Positions 34,167 to 45,787 of a stretch of DNA of 64,000 bases are shown one piece after another. This DNA comes from Amycolatopsis arida. GTDB taxonomy: Bacteria > Actinomycetota > Actinomycetes > Mycobacteriales > Pseudonocardiaceae. The stretch spans positions 124,001-188,000 of the forward strand of contig NZ_FOWW01000009.1 of the NCBI RefSeq assembly GCF_900115565.1, read 5' to 3'. Positions within the stretch are counted from its first letter, which is position 1; every line of letters begins with the position of its first letter. The notes under the pieces were generated by a model. That model saw only the letters and a list, made by a program, of their open reading frames with translations, searched no databases and was not told the DNA's origin. Both the position numbers and the translations under genes were made by a program.

Positions 34167-34306
34167 CTACTTGACATAATGTAGCTTATCGGCGCTCTAC
34201 ATCTGCCTCGTGACGAGCGCGGCCGGCGGGCTCGCTTCCCGTCCGGCCTATCCCTCTGGCCACTGACGTCGCCCGCTCCTCGCATGGGTGACCACGAGAT
34301 CCTCGG

Positions 34307-36691
<2,385 letters not shown>

Positions 36692-36756
36692 CGTGTCTCC
36701 ATCTGTTCGGCAGATACCGCCGGTTCGACTCCCTGGCTCCCGGTGTGCCGGGCGGC

Positions 36757-37171
36757 TCAGCGCAGCTCCTGGATGCGAACCATGTTGCCGGCGGGATCGC
36801 GGAGGGCGCAGTCGCGAACTCCCCATGGCTGGTCGGTCGGCTCCTGGACGATCTCGGCGTCACCGGTCTGCACCCGCTCGAAGGTGGTGTCGAGGTCCTT
36901 GGTCGCCAGGTTGATCATGGCGAAGGTGCCCTTGGCCATCATCTCGGTGATGACGCGCCGCTCCTCGTCGGTGACGCCCGGGTCGCCACCCCCCGGTGGG
37001 TGAATGACGATGGAGGTGCCGGGTTGGTGGGGGGGGACCAACCGTGATCCAGTGCAGGTCGCCGTACTCCACATGGTTGCGGACCTCGAAGCCGAGGGTG
37101 TCGCGATAGAAGGCCAGGGAGGCGTGCGGGTCAGCGTATGGGAGGAAGGTCTGGTAAATGGTGATGTCCAT
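36757..37171 (-). pseudogene. VOC family protein, disrupted in a G8 run
   Basis: The frame from ATG 37171 (MDITIYQTFLPYADPHASL, then DTLGFEVRNHVEYGDLHWIT) loses register at a run of eight G at 37029-37036 and resumes in another frame as HQPGTSIVIHPPGGGDPG through to RDPAGNMVRIQELR at 36757. Joined, it is a normal VOC protein of about 138 residues. One base more or less in the run would restore it, so this may be phase variation, a sequencing error or recent decay. It follows the AraC gene on the same strand by nine bases, a common AraC-VOC pairing. Confidence 0.83.
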
Positions 37172-37180
37172 GGCGGCAGC

Positions 37181-37624
37181 TTATGAGTGGCTCACGACCG
37201 CCGCTTCTCGATTCCTGATCGGTCGGGTCACCCGTTTCGCCACACACGGCGGCATCCCCGCCGTCGCGTGCGCCGCCTGGTTTCGGTAGACGCTCGGGGG
37301 CATACCGACCAGCTCGGTGAAGCGGGTGCTGAAGGTGCCCAGCGACGAGCAGCCGACTGTGAAGCAGACCTCGGTGACACTGAGGTCGCCACGGCGCAGC
37401 AGCGCCATCGCGCGCTCGATGCGCCGGGTCATCAGATAGGAGTACGGCGACTCGCCGTAGGCGCGCCGGAACTCGCGGCTGAGATGGCCCGCCGACATGT
37501 TCACCCCGCGGGCCAGCGCCTCGACGTTCAGTGGCTGCGCGTACTCCCGGTCCATCCGGTCGCGAACGTGACGCAGCAGCGCGAGGTCGCGCAGGCGCTG
37601 CGTCGTGGTTGAACTGCTGCTCAT
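37181..37624 (-). CDS. AraC family transcriptional regulator
   Basis: A 147-residue regulator consisting almost only of the AraC double helix-turn-helix domain: VEALARGVNMSAGHLSREFRRAYG (about 33-56, first HTH) and SVTEVCFTVGCSSLGTFSTRF (about 82-102, second HTH). ATG 37624 is seven bases after a CACGAT box. The downstream VOC gene starts nine bases after its stop, so the two form an operon, and the regulator probably controls that VOC protein, perhaps sensing a toxic ligand. No separate effector domain is present. Confidence 0.9.
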   Translation of the reverse strand: MSSSSTTTQRLRDLALLRHVRDRMDREYAQPLNVEALARGVNMSAGHLSREFRRAYGESPYSYLMTRRIERAMALLRRGDLSVTEVCFTVGCSSLGTFSTRFTELVGMPPSVYRNQAAHATAGMPPCVAKRVTRPIRNREAAVVSHS

Positions 37625-37737
37625 CGGCCAGATCGTGCCATGTCGCGCCGGGCGGCACCACGTCCCATGAGCTCGGTCACGTCCTCCGTGATGGTGGACA
37701 GCACACCCGCCTTCCGCGACTTCCTCACACAGGACGA

Positions 37738-37812
37738 CGGCACCGGATGGGCGGCTTCGTCGACCCTTTCGGCACGCTGTGGTGGTTTCCGCCACCCCCC
37801 GGCCTGACCTGA
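37738..37812 (+). pseudogene. 3' remnant of a VOC/PhnB-like gene
   Basis: A short frame reads RHRMGGFVDPFGTLWWFPPP before its stop, the C-terminal block (FVDPFGxxWW) of PhnB/glyoxalase-like proteins. Nothing upstream in any frame continues it. It is a leftover of a VOC gene, unlike the C-terminus of the neighbouring frameshifted VOC gene. Confidence 0.5.
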
Positions 37813-37874
37813 CCGTGTTCACGGTTCGGCTTCTCGCCTCGGCGCGGTACGCCGTCGCGGTCGCACGCACGTGA

Positions 37875-38270
37875 TCAGCGGAACTGCTCCAGGTCGTGCG
37901 CGGCCCTGGCCAGCTCGCTCGCCATGCGGCGCAACTCCTCGGCGCCGGCACCGTCGTCGGCGGCGGTCACCACGTCCTCGGCCGCGCACCGGAGCTGGAA
38001 CAACCGGTCCTGCAACATCGTCATCTCCGCGTCGGACAGCACGACGGCGTCCTCGGGCAGCCCGCTGCGCTGCACCGCCGCGCGCCGCTCGTAGGCCCGC
38101 TGCCGGCACGACTGGCCACAGTACCGCCGCCGGCGCCCCACGCTCCCGCTCTGCTCGAGCCGCCGGCCACACCACCCGCAGTGCCGCCCCCTTCTCCCCT
38201 GACCCGTTCCGTCACGTGACGAATCGCGGGTCGAGGTCGTCGGGTCGAGCTGGCGTGTCGCTTCTCTCAC
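37875..38270 (-). CDS. Small zinc-finger protein with helical C-terminus, unknown
   Basis: A 131-residue protein. CGWCGRRLEQSG then RRYCGQSCRQRAYERR (about residues 31-60) is a treble-clef-like Cys4 finger with a basic helix, as in many actinobacterial DNA-associated proteins. The rest (about 70-131) is acidic and helical. The start is GTG 38270 because TATGGT (38283-38278 on this strand) lies seven bases upstream; an earlier ATG at 38282 would fall inside that box. It is divergent from the GDPD gene by 67 bases. Confidence 0.68.
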   Translation of the reverse strand: MREATRQLDPTTSTRDSSRDGTGQGRRGRHCGWCGRRLEQSGSVGRRRRYCGQSCRQRAYERRAAVQRSGLPEDAVVLSDAEMTMLQDRLFQLRCAAEDVVTAADDGAGAEELRRMASELARAAHDLEQFR

Positions 38271-38337
38271 GCCGACGACCATAAACGGCCACCGAACGCT
38301 CACGTCACGGCCACGCCGGCGAGGCACACTGGAAGGC

Positions 38338-39111
38338 GTGCACCCCTACCTGACCGGGCCGTTCCCCCGCGCCTTCGCCCATCGGGGTTGGCACCTGGAC
38401 GACCTGGCGGACCTGGAGAACTCGCTGCCCGCGTTCCGGCGCGCGATCGACGAGGGCTACCACTACCTGGAGACCGACGTCCATGCCACCGCCGACGGTG
38501 TGGTCGTGGTGCACCACGACGCGCTGCTCGACCGCACCACCGACCGCACCGGGCCGATCGCGCGGCAGCGGTGGGCCGACGTCCGCAGGGCGAAGATCGG
38601 TGGGCGGGTGCCGGTGTCCCGGCTGGAGGACGTGCTCGAGGAGCTGCCGAACGCCTACTTCAACATCGACGTGAAGTCGCCCGCGGCGGTCGGCCCGTTC
38701 GTCCGGGTGATCCAGCGGATGCGGGCCTACGACCGGGTCGCGGCCGCGTCGTTCTCCGACGGGCGGTTGGCCCGCCTGCGCCGGCTGGCCGGGCCGCGGC
38801 TGCTCACCGCGATGGGGCCTCGGTCGGTGGCCGTGCTGCTGGCCCACGGCTGGGCGCCGTTCCTGCGGCTGCGCCACCTCTGCCGCGGCTGGTTGGCGCA
38901 GGTGCCGATCCGGCAGGGCACGGTGACCATCGTCCACGACGGCTTCCTCCGGTCGGCGCGGCTCGCCGGCGCCGAGGTGCACACCTGGACCGTCGACGAC
39001 GCGGAGCAGATGCGCACACTGCTCGATCGGGGCGTGCACGGCATCGTCACCGACCGGCCGGACGTGCTTCGCGCCGTGCTCACCGACCGCGGCGCCTGGC
39101 GAGCGATGTAA
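38338..39111 (+). CDS. Glycerophosphodiester phosphodiesterase family protein
   Basis: A 257-residue TIM-barrel GDPD. FAHRGWHLDDLADLENSLPA (residues 12-31) holds the first catalytic His and ENS, LETDVHATADGVVVVHHD (about 43-60) the Glu/Asp metal ligands and second His, and NIDVKS (about 105) a further acid. It hydrolyses glycerophosphodiesters to glycerol 3-phosphate and an alcohol. No signal peptide is visible, so it is cytosolic. GTG 38338 has GGAAGG upstream and a CACACT box seven bases before it. Confidence 0.9.
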   Translation: MHPYLTGPFPRAFAHRGWHLDDLADLENSLPAFRRAIDEGYHYLETDVHATADGVVVVHHDALLDRTTDRTGPIARQRWADVRRAKIGGRVPVSRLEDVLEELPNAYFNIDVKSPAAVGPFVRVIQRMRAYDRVAAASFSDGRLARLRRLAGPRLLTAMGPRSVAVLLAHGWAPFLRLRHLCRGWLAQVPIRQGTVTIVHDGFLRSARLAGAEVHTWTVDDAEQMRTLLDRGVHGIVTDRPDVLRAVLTDRGAWRAM

Positions 39112-39364
39112 CGCGGGTCTCGCGCTCCCGGGCCGAGGGTCCGGCGGCACGGCGGCGGGACACCGATCGCGCACCCGCGGGGCCAACGGTCCGGCGGCGC
39201 GGGCGGTCACGAGCGGCCTGGGCCGGGAGCCGGCCCACGAGCTCGACCGGGAGCGACGGGAGCTCCGTACCTGCCCTGCCTGCGCCCGCACGGCGCCGTT
39301 CGCCCGGTACCCTCCGCTCACCCGGGCCGATCATCGGTCCGGCCGACGCACGATCGGGAGCGCC

Positions 39365-40789
39365 ATGACTGCCACCTCGACCGGTCCGACCCCGGCCGCG
39401 GACCCCCGGGAGCGGCGCCGGGAGCAGCGCGGCTGGTACTTCTACGACTGGGCGAACTCGACGTTCTTCACCTCGGTGATCACCGTCTTCGGCGCCCTGT
39501 ACATGGGCTCGGTCGCCGCCGTCGACGCGCGCACCGACACGGCCCGCAACGGGCCCACCCCGTGCGTCGACGACACCGGCGCCACCAACACCCTGGTGAA
39601 CTGCGACATCACCCTGTTCGGCCTGTCCTTCCCGGCCGGCTCGCTGTGGGGCTACCTGCTGTCCGTCGCCACCGTGGTCCAGGTCGTGGTGCTGCCGGTC
39701 ACCGGCGCGATCGCCGACCGCACCCAGAACAAGAAGCGCATCCTCGGTTTCTTCGCCTTCCTCGGCGCCACCGCGTCCGCGCTGCTGTTCTTCATGGCCG
39801 ACGGCAACTGGCAGCTCGGCGTGCTGCTCTACATCGTCGGCAACATCGGCTACGGAGCCTCGATCGTCGTCTACTACTCGTTCCTGCCCGACATCGCCAC
39901 GCCGGACGAGCGCGACGTGGTATCCGCGCGCGGGTGGGCGTTCGGCTACCTCGGCGGCGGCATCGCACTGGCCCTGCAGCTGGCGTTCTACCTCGGCCGC
40001 GACGCGCTCGGCGTCAGCGAGTCCACCGCGGTGCGGATCTGCTTCCTCTCCTCCGGCGTGTGGTGGGCGGCGTTCACCCTGATCCCGCTGCGCCGCCTGC
40101 GGGAGCGCCAGCGGCCGCACGGCAGGGAGCGCGACACGTCGGTGCTCGCCGCGGGCTTCACCGAGCTGTGGGCGACCGTCCGCGCCGCCAGGGCGTTCCC
40201 GCTGACCCTGGCGTTCCTGGGCGCGTACCTGGTCTACACCGACGGCATCTCCACGGTGGTCACGGTGTCGGCCCAGTACGGCAAGGACGAGCTGAAGTTC
40301 GGCAACGAGGTGCTGATCGCCACCATCCTGGTGATCCAGTTCGTCGCCTACCTCGGCGGTGTCGCGCACGGGCTGATCGCCCGGCGGTTCGGCGCCAAGC
40401 GAACCATCCTGGGCAGCCTCGCCTTCTGGGTCCTGGTCATCGGCGCGGCGTACTTCATCGAGGCCGGCCAGCCACTTCAGTTCTACGCCGTGGCCGCCGG
40501 CATCGGCCTCGTGCTCGGCGGTACCAACGCGCTGTCCCGCTCGCTGTACAGCCAGATGATCCCGGCGGGCAAGGAGGCGCAGTACTACTCGCTCTACGAG
40601 ATCGGCGAGCGGGGCACCTCGTGGCTGGGCCCGCTGCTGTTCGCGGCGGTGGGCCACGCCATCGGGTCGTTCCGGTTCGCCATCATCGCGCTGGTCGTCT
40701 TCTTCGTGCTCGGGTTCGTGCTCGTCGCGCTGGTGCCGGTGCGCCGGGCGATCGTCGCCGCCGGAAACCGGCCACCCTCCGTGCTCTGA
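39365..40789 (+). CDS. MFS transporter, UMF1/Atg22 family
   Basis: A 474-residue permease with about 12 membrane helices. The family signature GWYFYDWANSTFFTSVITV (residues 23-41) in the first helix and the DRTQNKKR loop after helix three are typical of the UMF1 (Atg22-like) branch, whose yeast member exports amino acids from the vacuole. Bacterial substrates are unknown. The N-terminal 20 residues are polar. GGGAGCG precedes the ATG. The 250 bases upstream hold no gene. Confidence 0.9.
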   Translation: MTATSTGPTPAADPRERRREQRGWYFYDWANSTFFTSVITVFGALYMGSVAAVDARTDTARNGPTPCVDDTGATNTLVNCDITLFGLSFPAGSLWGYLLSVATVVQVVVLPVTGAIADRTQNKKRILGFFAFLGATASALLFFMADGNWQLGVLLYIVGNIGYGASIVVYYSFLPDIATPDERDVVSARGWAFGYLGGGIALALQLAFYLGRDALGVSESTAVRICFLSSGVWWAAFTLIPLRRLRERQRPHGRERDTSVLAAGFTELWATVRAARAFPLTLAFLGAYLVYTDGISTVVTVSAQYGKDELKFGNEVLIATILVIQFVAYLGGVAHGLIARRFGAKRTILGSLAFWVLVIGAAYFIEAGQPLQFYAVAAGIGLVLGGTNALSRSLYSQMIPAGKEAQYYSLYEIGERGTSWLGPLLFAAVGHAIGSFRFAIIALVVFFVLGFVLVALVPVRRAIVAAGNRPPSVL

Positions 40790-41105
40790 TCCGGGCGGCG
40801 AGTGACCGTCCCGGCACGGTCGGGCGACGATTGAAACGTCAGTCTCACAACGCTCGGATGGTCGGTCAACTACCGAGTGTCACTACTCTCGGTATTGTCG
40901 CCCGGACGGTCTTGGCGATCTTGGAACCCGCTCGGGGCGTCCCGGTCGATCAGGTCTGGCCTGAGTAGCACGCGATAGCCCATCCGAGGGACAAACCCAA
41001 GAAGACGAGCGATAACGCGTCACGAGCGGGCCGAAAAGTTGTCCTACTAGAGGAAGCTGTTGCCGAAGGGCGGGTCGCTCGCCGTGAGCCACGACATGCC
41101 GGTTC
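40790..41105. other. Intergenic region upstream of the rbpA promoter
   Basis: No gene is recognised. TACCGAG (40871-40877) and CTCGGTA (40888-40894) form an inverted repeat with a ten-base spacer that could be an operator or weak hairpin. The sigma-R-type promoter of rbpA begins at 41106. Confidence 0.5.
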
Positions 41106-41133
41106 GGGAATCTCCGGACCGCGCCGAACGTTG
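41106..41133 (+). promoter_or_regulatory. Sigma-R (SigH)-type promoter of rbpA
   Basis: GGGAAT at 41106-41111, an 18-base spacer, then GTTG at 41130-41133. This equals the SigR/SigH consensus GGGAAT-N18-GTT, and rbpA is a known member of that thiol-stress regulon in streptomycetes. The rbpA start is about 50 bases downstream. Confidence 0.85.
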
Positions 41134-41184
41134 CTTAGGGTGAGCACTGCCCTGGCTCGACCGAGCCGACTGAAAGGACCCACC

Positions 41185-41529
41185 ATGGCCGACCGTGTTC
41201 TTCGTGGAAGCCGGCTGGGAGCGGTCAGCTACGAGACCGACCGTAATCACGACCTCGCTCCACGGCGCACCGTGCGCTACCGGTGCCCCAAGGACCACGA
41301 GTTCGAGGTGCCGTTCTCCGACGACGCCGAGGTGCCCTCGGTGTGGGAGTGCCGCCTGCACGGCAGTGAGTCCGAGATCGTCGACGGCAGCCAGCCCGAG
41401 CAGCGCGAGGTGAAGCCGCCGCGGACGCACTGGGACATGTTGCTGGAGCGGCGGACCATCCCCGAGCTGGAGGAGCTGCTCAACGAGCGGCTCGCCGAGC
41501 TGCGCGGTCGGCGCAGCCGCAGCGCCTGA
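41185..41529 (+). CDS. rbpA: RNA polymerase-binding protein RbpA
   Basis: A 114-residue actinobacterial transcription factor that binds the primary sigma factor and core polymerase and stabilises open complexes; it also raises rifampicin tolerance. The N-terminal tail MADRVLRGSRLGAVSYETD, the core with YRCPKDHEFEVPF...WECRLHG (zinc-type cysteines) and the C-terminal sigma-interaction domain THWDMLLERRTIPELEELL (about 85-103) are all present. GAAAGGA precedes ATG 41185, which is preferred to an upstream ATG at 41131. A sigma-R-type promoter and a strong terminator bound the gene. Confidence 0.97.
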   Translation: MADRVLRGSRLGAVSYETDRNHDLAPRRTVRYRCPKDHEFEVPFSDDAEVPSVWECRLHGSESEIVDGSQPEQREVKPPRTHWDMLLERRTIPELEELLNERLAELRGRRSRSA

Positions 41530-41550
41530 CGGCCGCCGATCCCACCACCC

Positions 41551-41589
41551 CCGAAGGGCCCCGCGCCAATCCGGCGCGGGGCCCTTCGG
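41551..41589 (+). terminator. Hairpin terminator after rbpA
   Basis: Seventeen perfect base pairs, 41551-41567 with 41573-41589, five-base loop, 21 bases after the stop. It also faces the end of ppm1 on the other strand and may be bidirectional. Confidence 0.85.
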
Positions 41590-41600
41590 CGTGTGGGGCG

Positions 41601-42380
41601 TCAGCGGCGGAGCAACCGGCGCAGCTGGTCGGCGCGGTGGCGCAGGCCCCAGCCGGCCACCCGCAGGAACGCCTCGCGCACGATGGAGCCGCTCATCTTC
41701 GACTCGCCGATCTCCCGCTCGGTGAAGGTGATCGGCACCTCGACGACGGTGAACCCCGCGCGGACCGTGCGCCAGGTCAGATCGATCTGGAAGCAGTAGC
41801 CGGCGGAGACGACCTCGTCCAGGGCGAGCTTCTCCAGCACCGCCCTCCGGTAGGCGCGAAAGCCGGCGGTGATGTCGTTGATCCGCACGCCGAGGGTGAG
41901 TTTGGTGTAGATGTTGGCGCCGCGGGAGAGCACGTGCCGGCGCGCCGGCCAGTTGACGATGCTGCCGCCGGGCACGTAGCGGGAGCCGATCACCAGGTCC
42001 GCGTCGCCGAGCGCGTCGAGCAGCCGGGGCAGGTCCTCCGGCGCGTGCGAGCCGTCGGCGTCCATCTCGACCAGGGTGTTGTACTCGCGCGCCAGGCCCC
42101 AGCGGAACCCGGCGATGTAGGCCGCGCCGAGCCCGGCCTTCTCCGTGCGGTGCAGCACGTGCACCCGCTCGTCGTCGGCGGCGAGCTCGTCCGCCAGTTG
42201 CCCGGTGCCGTCCGGGCTGCCGTCGTCGACCACCAGCGCGTGGGCGTCGGGCAGGCTGTCGTGCAGCCGGCGCAGGATGGGCGCGAGGTTCTCCCGCTCG
42301 TTGTACGTCGGGACGATCACCAGCACCGGGGCGGTGCCGCCGTGCCGGTGCTGGTGATCATCCCGCGGCCCCTGCGCCAT
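41601..42380 (-). CDS. ppm1: Polyprenol monophosphomannose synthase (GT2)
   Basis: A 259-residue GT2 glycosyltransferase that moves mannose from GDP-mannose to polyprenyl phosphate, feeding protein O-mannosylation and lipoglycan synthesis. [19 protein letters not shown] (residues about 22-40), [15 protein letters not shown] and [15 protein letters not shown] (the DxD region) are the standard motifs. There are no C-terminal membrane helices, as expected of the soluble Ppm1 domain. In M. tuberculosis it is fused to an Lnt-like domain; here lnt is a separate gene just upstream, 12 bases away. Confidence 0.93.
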   Translation of the reverse strand: MAQGPRDDHQHRHGGTAPVLVIVPTYNERENLAPILRRLHDSLPDAHALVVDDGSPDGTGQLADELAADDERVHVLHRTEKAGLGAAYIAGFRWGLAREYNTLVEMDADGSHAPEDLPRLLDALGDADLVIGSRYVPGGSIVNWPARRHVLSRGANIYTKLTLGVRINDITAGFRAYRRAVLEKLALDEVVSAGYCFQIDLTWRTVRAGFTVVEVPITFTEREIGESKMSGSIVREAFLRVAGWGLRHRADQLRRLLRR

Positions 42381-42392
42381 GCCTGTCCTCCC

Positions 42393-44000
42393 CTAGCCGG
42401 CGGGCCGTGCCGCCGTGTCCGTTCCGCCGTGTCCTGTGTCGCCACCTGGCGCGCCGGCCCGCCGGCCTGGCGCCACCCCGGCCAGCGCCGCCGCGACGGC
42501 GACCCCGACCAGGACGTACTCGGGCCACGCACCGAGTCGATCCGACAGCGTAGTCGCCCGCCGCAGCGGCACCTCGGCGACCAGTGACGCGGCGGTGAAC
42601 AGGTCGGTGGACCTGGCGACGCCGCCGTCGGGCCGGACGATGGCGCTGACCCCGCTGGTGGCCGCGACCACCACGGCGCGGCCGTGCTCGACCGCCCGCA
42701 GCCGGGACATGGCCAGTTGCTGGTAGCTCATCTCCCCCGGCCCGTACCAGGCGTTGTTGGTTGGCGCGGTGAGCAGCTCGGCGCCGGCGCGCACGGCGTC
42801 GCGGGCCGGGTAGTCGTAGGCGGCCTCGTAGCAGATGATCGTGCCGACGACGGTGCCGGCCACCCGCAGGGCGGCGGGGTCACCGTCGCCGGGTCGCATG
42901 TCGCCGGTGTCGTCGACGAACGGGGTGACCAGGCGGGCGATGGCGCGGGCGGGGATGTACTCGCCGAAGGGCACCAGCTCCTGCTTGGCGTAGCGGGCGC
43001 CGCGGCCGGTGTCCGGGTCCCAGACGACGACCACGTTCTGGGGTGTGCCGTCGGGCAGCCAGTAGAGCCCTCCGACCAGGAACGGGACGCCGAAGTCGGC
43101 GACCAGCCGGTCCAGCCGGGGGTCGCTGCCGCGGATGTCGGTGGCGCTCTCCGGCCAGACCACCAGGTCGGGTCGCGGGACCCGGCCGGCGCGGACGTCG
43201 GCGAGCAGCCGCTCGCTCTCGGCGAGGTGGTTGGCCCGCAACTCGGCGCGCCGGCCCTGCAACGCCAGGCCGACGTCGGGGGCGTTGCCCTGCACGACGG
43301 CGACGGTCAGCGTGCCGGACTGGGGCTCGGCGCCGACGGCGGGCCACAGGGCGAGCCCGGCGACGACCGGCAGCACGGTGGCCAGCGCGGGCCCGGCGAG
43401 CGCGCGCGGGTGCCGAACCCGCCGCGACCGGGCGAGCAGGATGGCCAGGCCGAAGCCGGCCAGCGTCACGGCGAACCCGACGAGCGGGGCGCCACCGACC
43501 GCGGCCAGCGGCAGGAACGCCCCTTCGGGCTGGCTGAACGCGACCCGCCCCCAGGGGAACCCACCGAGCGGGAACCAGGCGCGCGGGGTCTCCAGCGCGA
43601 TGTACACCGCGGCCATCCAGACCGGGGCGCCGGGCAGCCGGGACACCACGGTGACCAGGCCGCCGGCGAGGCCGAGGTAGGCCGCGAGCGCGACGGAGAG
43701 TCCCAGCCAGGGCCACGGGCCGAACTCGGCGCCGAGGAAGTCGTTGAGCCAGACGAGCAACGGGAGGAAGAACACCAGGCCGAACACGAACCCGAGGCCG
43801 AGTCCGGCGCGGACGCGGCGGCCGTGCAGGGCCAGCCCGAGCCCGGTGAAGGCCAGCGGCGCCAGCCACCACAGGTCCCGCGGGGCGAAGCTGAGGTAGA
43901 GCGCGAGTCCGGAGGCGGTGGCCAGCAGCAGCCGCCCGAGGCGGGGTGGCCAGGCCCGGCGCGGGGCGGCGGCCGCGGTCTCGGGCACGGTGGCGGTCAC
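42393..44000 (-). CDS. lnt: Apolipoprotein N-acyltransferase
   Basis: A 535-residue membrane enzyme that N-acylates the lipobox cysteine of lipoproteins. Six to seven helices span about residues 20-220; the CN-hydrolase domain follows with Glu284 (VWPESATD), Lys339 (AKQELVPFGEY) and Cys390 (IICYEAAYD), equivalent to the E. coli triad. A last helix lies near residue 500. It is 10 bases downstream of the amidohydrolase and 12 upstream of ppm1, one operon, matching the Ppm1/Ppm2 link in mycobacteria. Confidence 0.95.
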   Translation of the reverse strand: MTATVPETAAAAPRRAWPPRLGRLLLATASGLALYLSFAPRDLWWLAPLAFTGLGLALHGRRVRAGLGLGFVFGLVFFLPLLVWLNDFLGAEFGPWPWLGLSVALAAYLGLAGGLVTVVSRLPGAPVWMAAVYIALETPRAWFPLGGFPWGRVAFSQPEGAFLPLAAVGGAPLVGFAVTLAGFGLAILLARSRRVRHPRALAGPALATVLPVVAGLALWPAVGAEPQSGTLTVAVVQGNAPDVGLALQGRRAELRANHLAESERLLADVRAGRVPRPDLVVWPESATDIRGSDPRLDRLVADFGVPFLVGGLYWLPDGTPQNVVVVWDPDTGRGARYAKQELVPFGEYIPARAIARLVTPFVDDTGDMRPGDGDPAALRVAGTVVGTIICYEAAYDYPARDAVRAGAELLTAPTNNAWYGPGEMSYQQLAMSRLRAVEHGRAVVVAATSGVSAIVRPDGGVARSTDLFTAASLVAEVPLRRATTLSDRLGAWPEYVLVGVAVAAALAGVAPGRRAGAPGGDTGHGGTDTAARPAG

Positions 44001-44009
44001 CCGTTCAGC

Positions 44010-45644
44010 CTAGGCGGACGAGGAAAGGTCTTCGTGAGCCCGCCCGCTGAGCGCGTCGTGGATCACCCGGCCGGCGCGCACGGTGCGCAGGCACCGCGGC
44101 AGCGGCGCGTCGGGGTCGAGGGCGGGCAGCCCTGGCACACCGGAGCGCGGGTCGGTGGACCAGCGTCGCACGCGGGCGTCGGGGGCGGTGACCACGAGAG
44201 CGGCGGCGTCCCAGATCGCGTAGTGCGCGGGTGCGCCCGGAACCAGGCTGCCGGTGACGCCGTCGTTCTCGCCGGCGGCGCGGTGCCCGCCCTTGGTGTG
44301 CGCGGTGAACGCGGCACGCGGGGACAGCCCGGATGCGGGGGTGCGGTGGTGCATGGCGGCCCGCACGGCCGCCCAGGGGTCGACCGGGGTCACCGGGGCG
44401 TCGGAGCCGAAGGCCAGCGGCACCCCCTCGGCGGCGAGCAGGGCGAAGGGGTTGAGTGGGGCGGCGCGGTCGGCGCCGAGCCGGGCGGCGTACATCCCGG
44501 CGGGGCCGCCCCACGCGGCGTCGAACAGCGGCTGCATCGAGGCGACGACACCCCAGCCGGCGAGGGCGCGGGCCTGGTCGGCGTCGACCATCTCCAGGTG
44601 TTCCAGCCGGTGCCGGCGGGCGGCCAGTGCCCGCCGGCCGACGACCTCCTCGGCGCGGCGGAAGCCCTCGACGACCTCGGCGACGGCGGCGTCGCCGATG
44701 ACGTGGAAGCCGGCCTGCAGCCCGGCTTCGGTGCAGGTCACGACGTGCTCGGCGATGGCGGTGGCGTCGAGGTAGCGGGCGCCGCGGGTGTCCGGCCGGT
44801 CGGTGTAGGGCTGGTGCAGGGCGGCGGTGTGCGAGCCGAGCGCGCCGTCGACGAACAGATCTCCGGCGAGGCCGGGAAGCCCGAGGCGGCGGGCGAGGTC
44901 GAGGGCGCCGGGCTCGCCCCAGTAGCCGACGACCTCGGGAAGGTCGGGGTCGGCGGCGAGGGCGAGCAGGTCGGCGAGGTCGGCCTCGCCGGAGATGTCC
45001 GGCCCGGCGCACTCGTGCACGCTGACCACGCCCCTGGCGGCGGCGGCGCGCAGGAACGCCAGCTGGGCGCGGCGGCGTTGGGCGCCGGTGACGGCCCGGC
45101 GGGCGGCCGCGCGGACCAGGTGGTGCGCGGCCCGGGTGAGCGGGCCGTCGGCCGACCAGCCGTCGGCGGTACGGGCGTCCGGGGCGAGCTCGACCAGCGC
45201 GGTGGACACCAGCGCGGAGTGCACGTCCACCCGGCTGAGGTACACCGGCACGTCACCGGCGGCCGCGTCGAGGTCGGCGCGGGTGGGGATCCGGCCACCG
45301 GACCAGCGGAACTCGTCCCAGCCGTGCGCGAGGAGCACCTCGCCGGGGCGGGCGGCGGCGCGGACGGCGGTGAGCAGCTCTCCCGCGTCCCGGACGCCGG
45401 TGAGGTCCAGGCCGGACAGGTGCAGCCCGGCGACGGTGGCGTGGACGTGGGCGTCGACGAACGCGGGGGTGACGAACGCCCCGTCGAGCTCGACGACCTC
45501 GGCGTCGGGGTGCAGGGCACGGCCGGGGCCGTCCTGGCCGACCCACACGACGGTGTCGCCGGTGACGGCCATGGCGGTGGCGTCCGGGGAGGCCGGGGTG
45601 TGGACGCGACCCCCGACGAGCAGCGTGGTCTGCGGTGTGTGCAC
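44010..45644 (-). CDS. Amidohydrolase family protein (YtcJ-like)
   Basis: A 544-residue metal-dependent hydrolase of the amidohydrolase_3/YtcJ group. VDAHVHATVAGLHL (residues about 60-73) is the first His pair, HVIGDAAV the later His, and AFGSDAPVTPVDPW the conserved Asp. Substrates of YtcJ homologues are mostly unknown; formamide or N-acyl amino compounds are guessed. The GTG start at 45644 follows GGGGGAG. It heads the operon with lnt and ppm1, and is divergent from the KamA gene, although a functional tie is not evident. Confidence 0.88.
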   Translation of the reverse strand: MHTPQTTLLVGGRVHTPASPDATAMAVTGDTVVWVGQDGPGRALHPDAEVVELDGAFVTPAFVDAHVHATVAGLHLSGLDLTGVRDAGELLTAVRAAARPGEVLLAHGWDEFRWSGGRIPTRADLDAAAGDVPVYLSRVDVHSALVSTALVELAPDARTADGWSADGPLTRAAHHLVRAAARRAVTGAQRRRAQLAFLRAAAARGVVSVHECAGPDISGEADLADLLALAADPDLPEVVGYWGEPGALDLARRLGLPGLAGDLFVDGALGSHTAALHQPYTDRPDTRGARYLDATAIAEHVVTCTEAGLQAGFHVIGDAAVAEVVEGFRRAEEVVGRRALAARRHRLEHLEMVDADQARALAGWGVVASMQPLFDAAWGGPAGMYAARLGADRAAPLNPFALLAAEGVPLAFGSDAPVTPVDPWAAVRAAMHHRTPASGLSPRAAFTAHTKGGHRAAGENDGVTGSLVPGAPAHYAIWDAAALVVTAPDARVRRWSTDPRSGVPGLPALDPDAPLPRCLRTVRAGRVIHDALSGRAHEDLSSSA

Positions 45645-45787
45645 GCCCGCAGTCTCCCCCGCGGCGGGGCGGCCGACCGCGAGGGGGAGGTGACCTCGGG
45701 TTATAACAGCCTCGCAACGACAAGATTTGCTCCCGTAGGGCAATGTGACAGGATATTTTCACGCGCACCCGACGACAAGGAGCAGAT

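Noticed and set aside
36757-37171. Programmed frameshifting or phase variation in the VOC gene
   Set aside because: A G8 run could allow slippage, but there is no slip signal plus downstream structure and sequencing error is simpler.
40858-40968. Small plus-strand frame of 36 residues after the UMF1 gene
   Set aside because: No ribosome site or homology; it overlaps an inverted repeat that is better read as regulatory.
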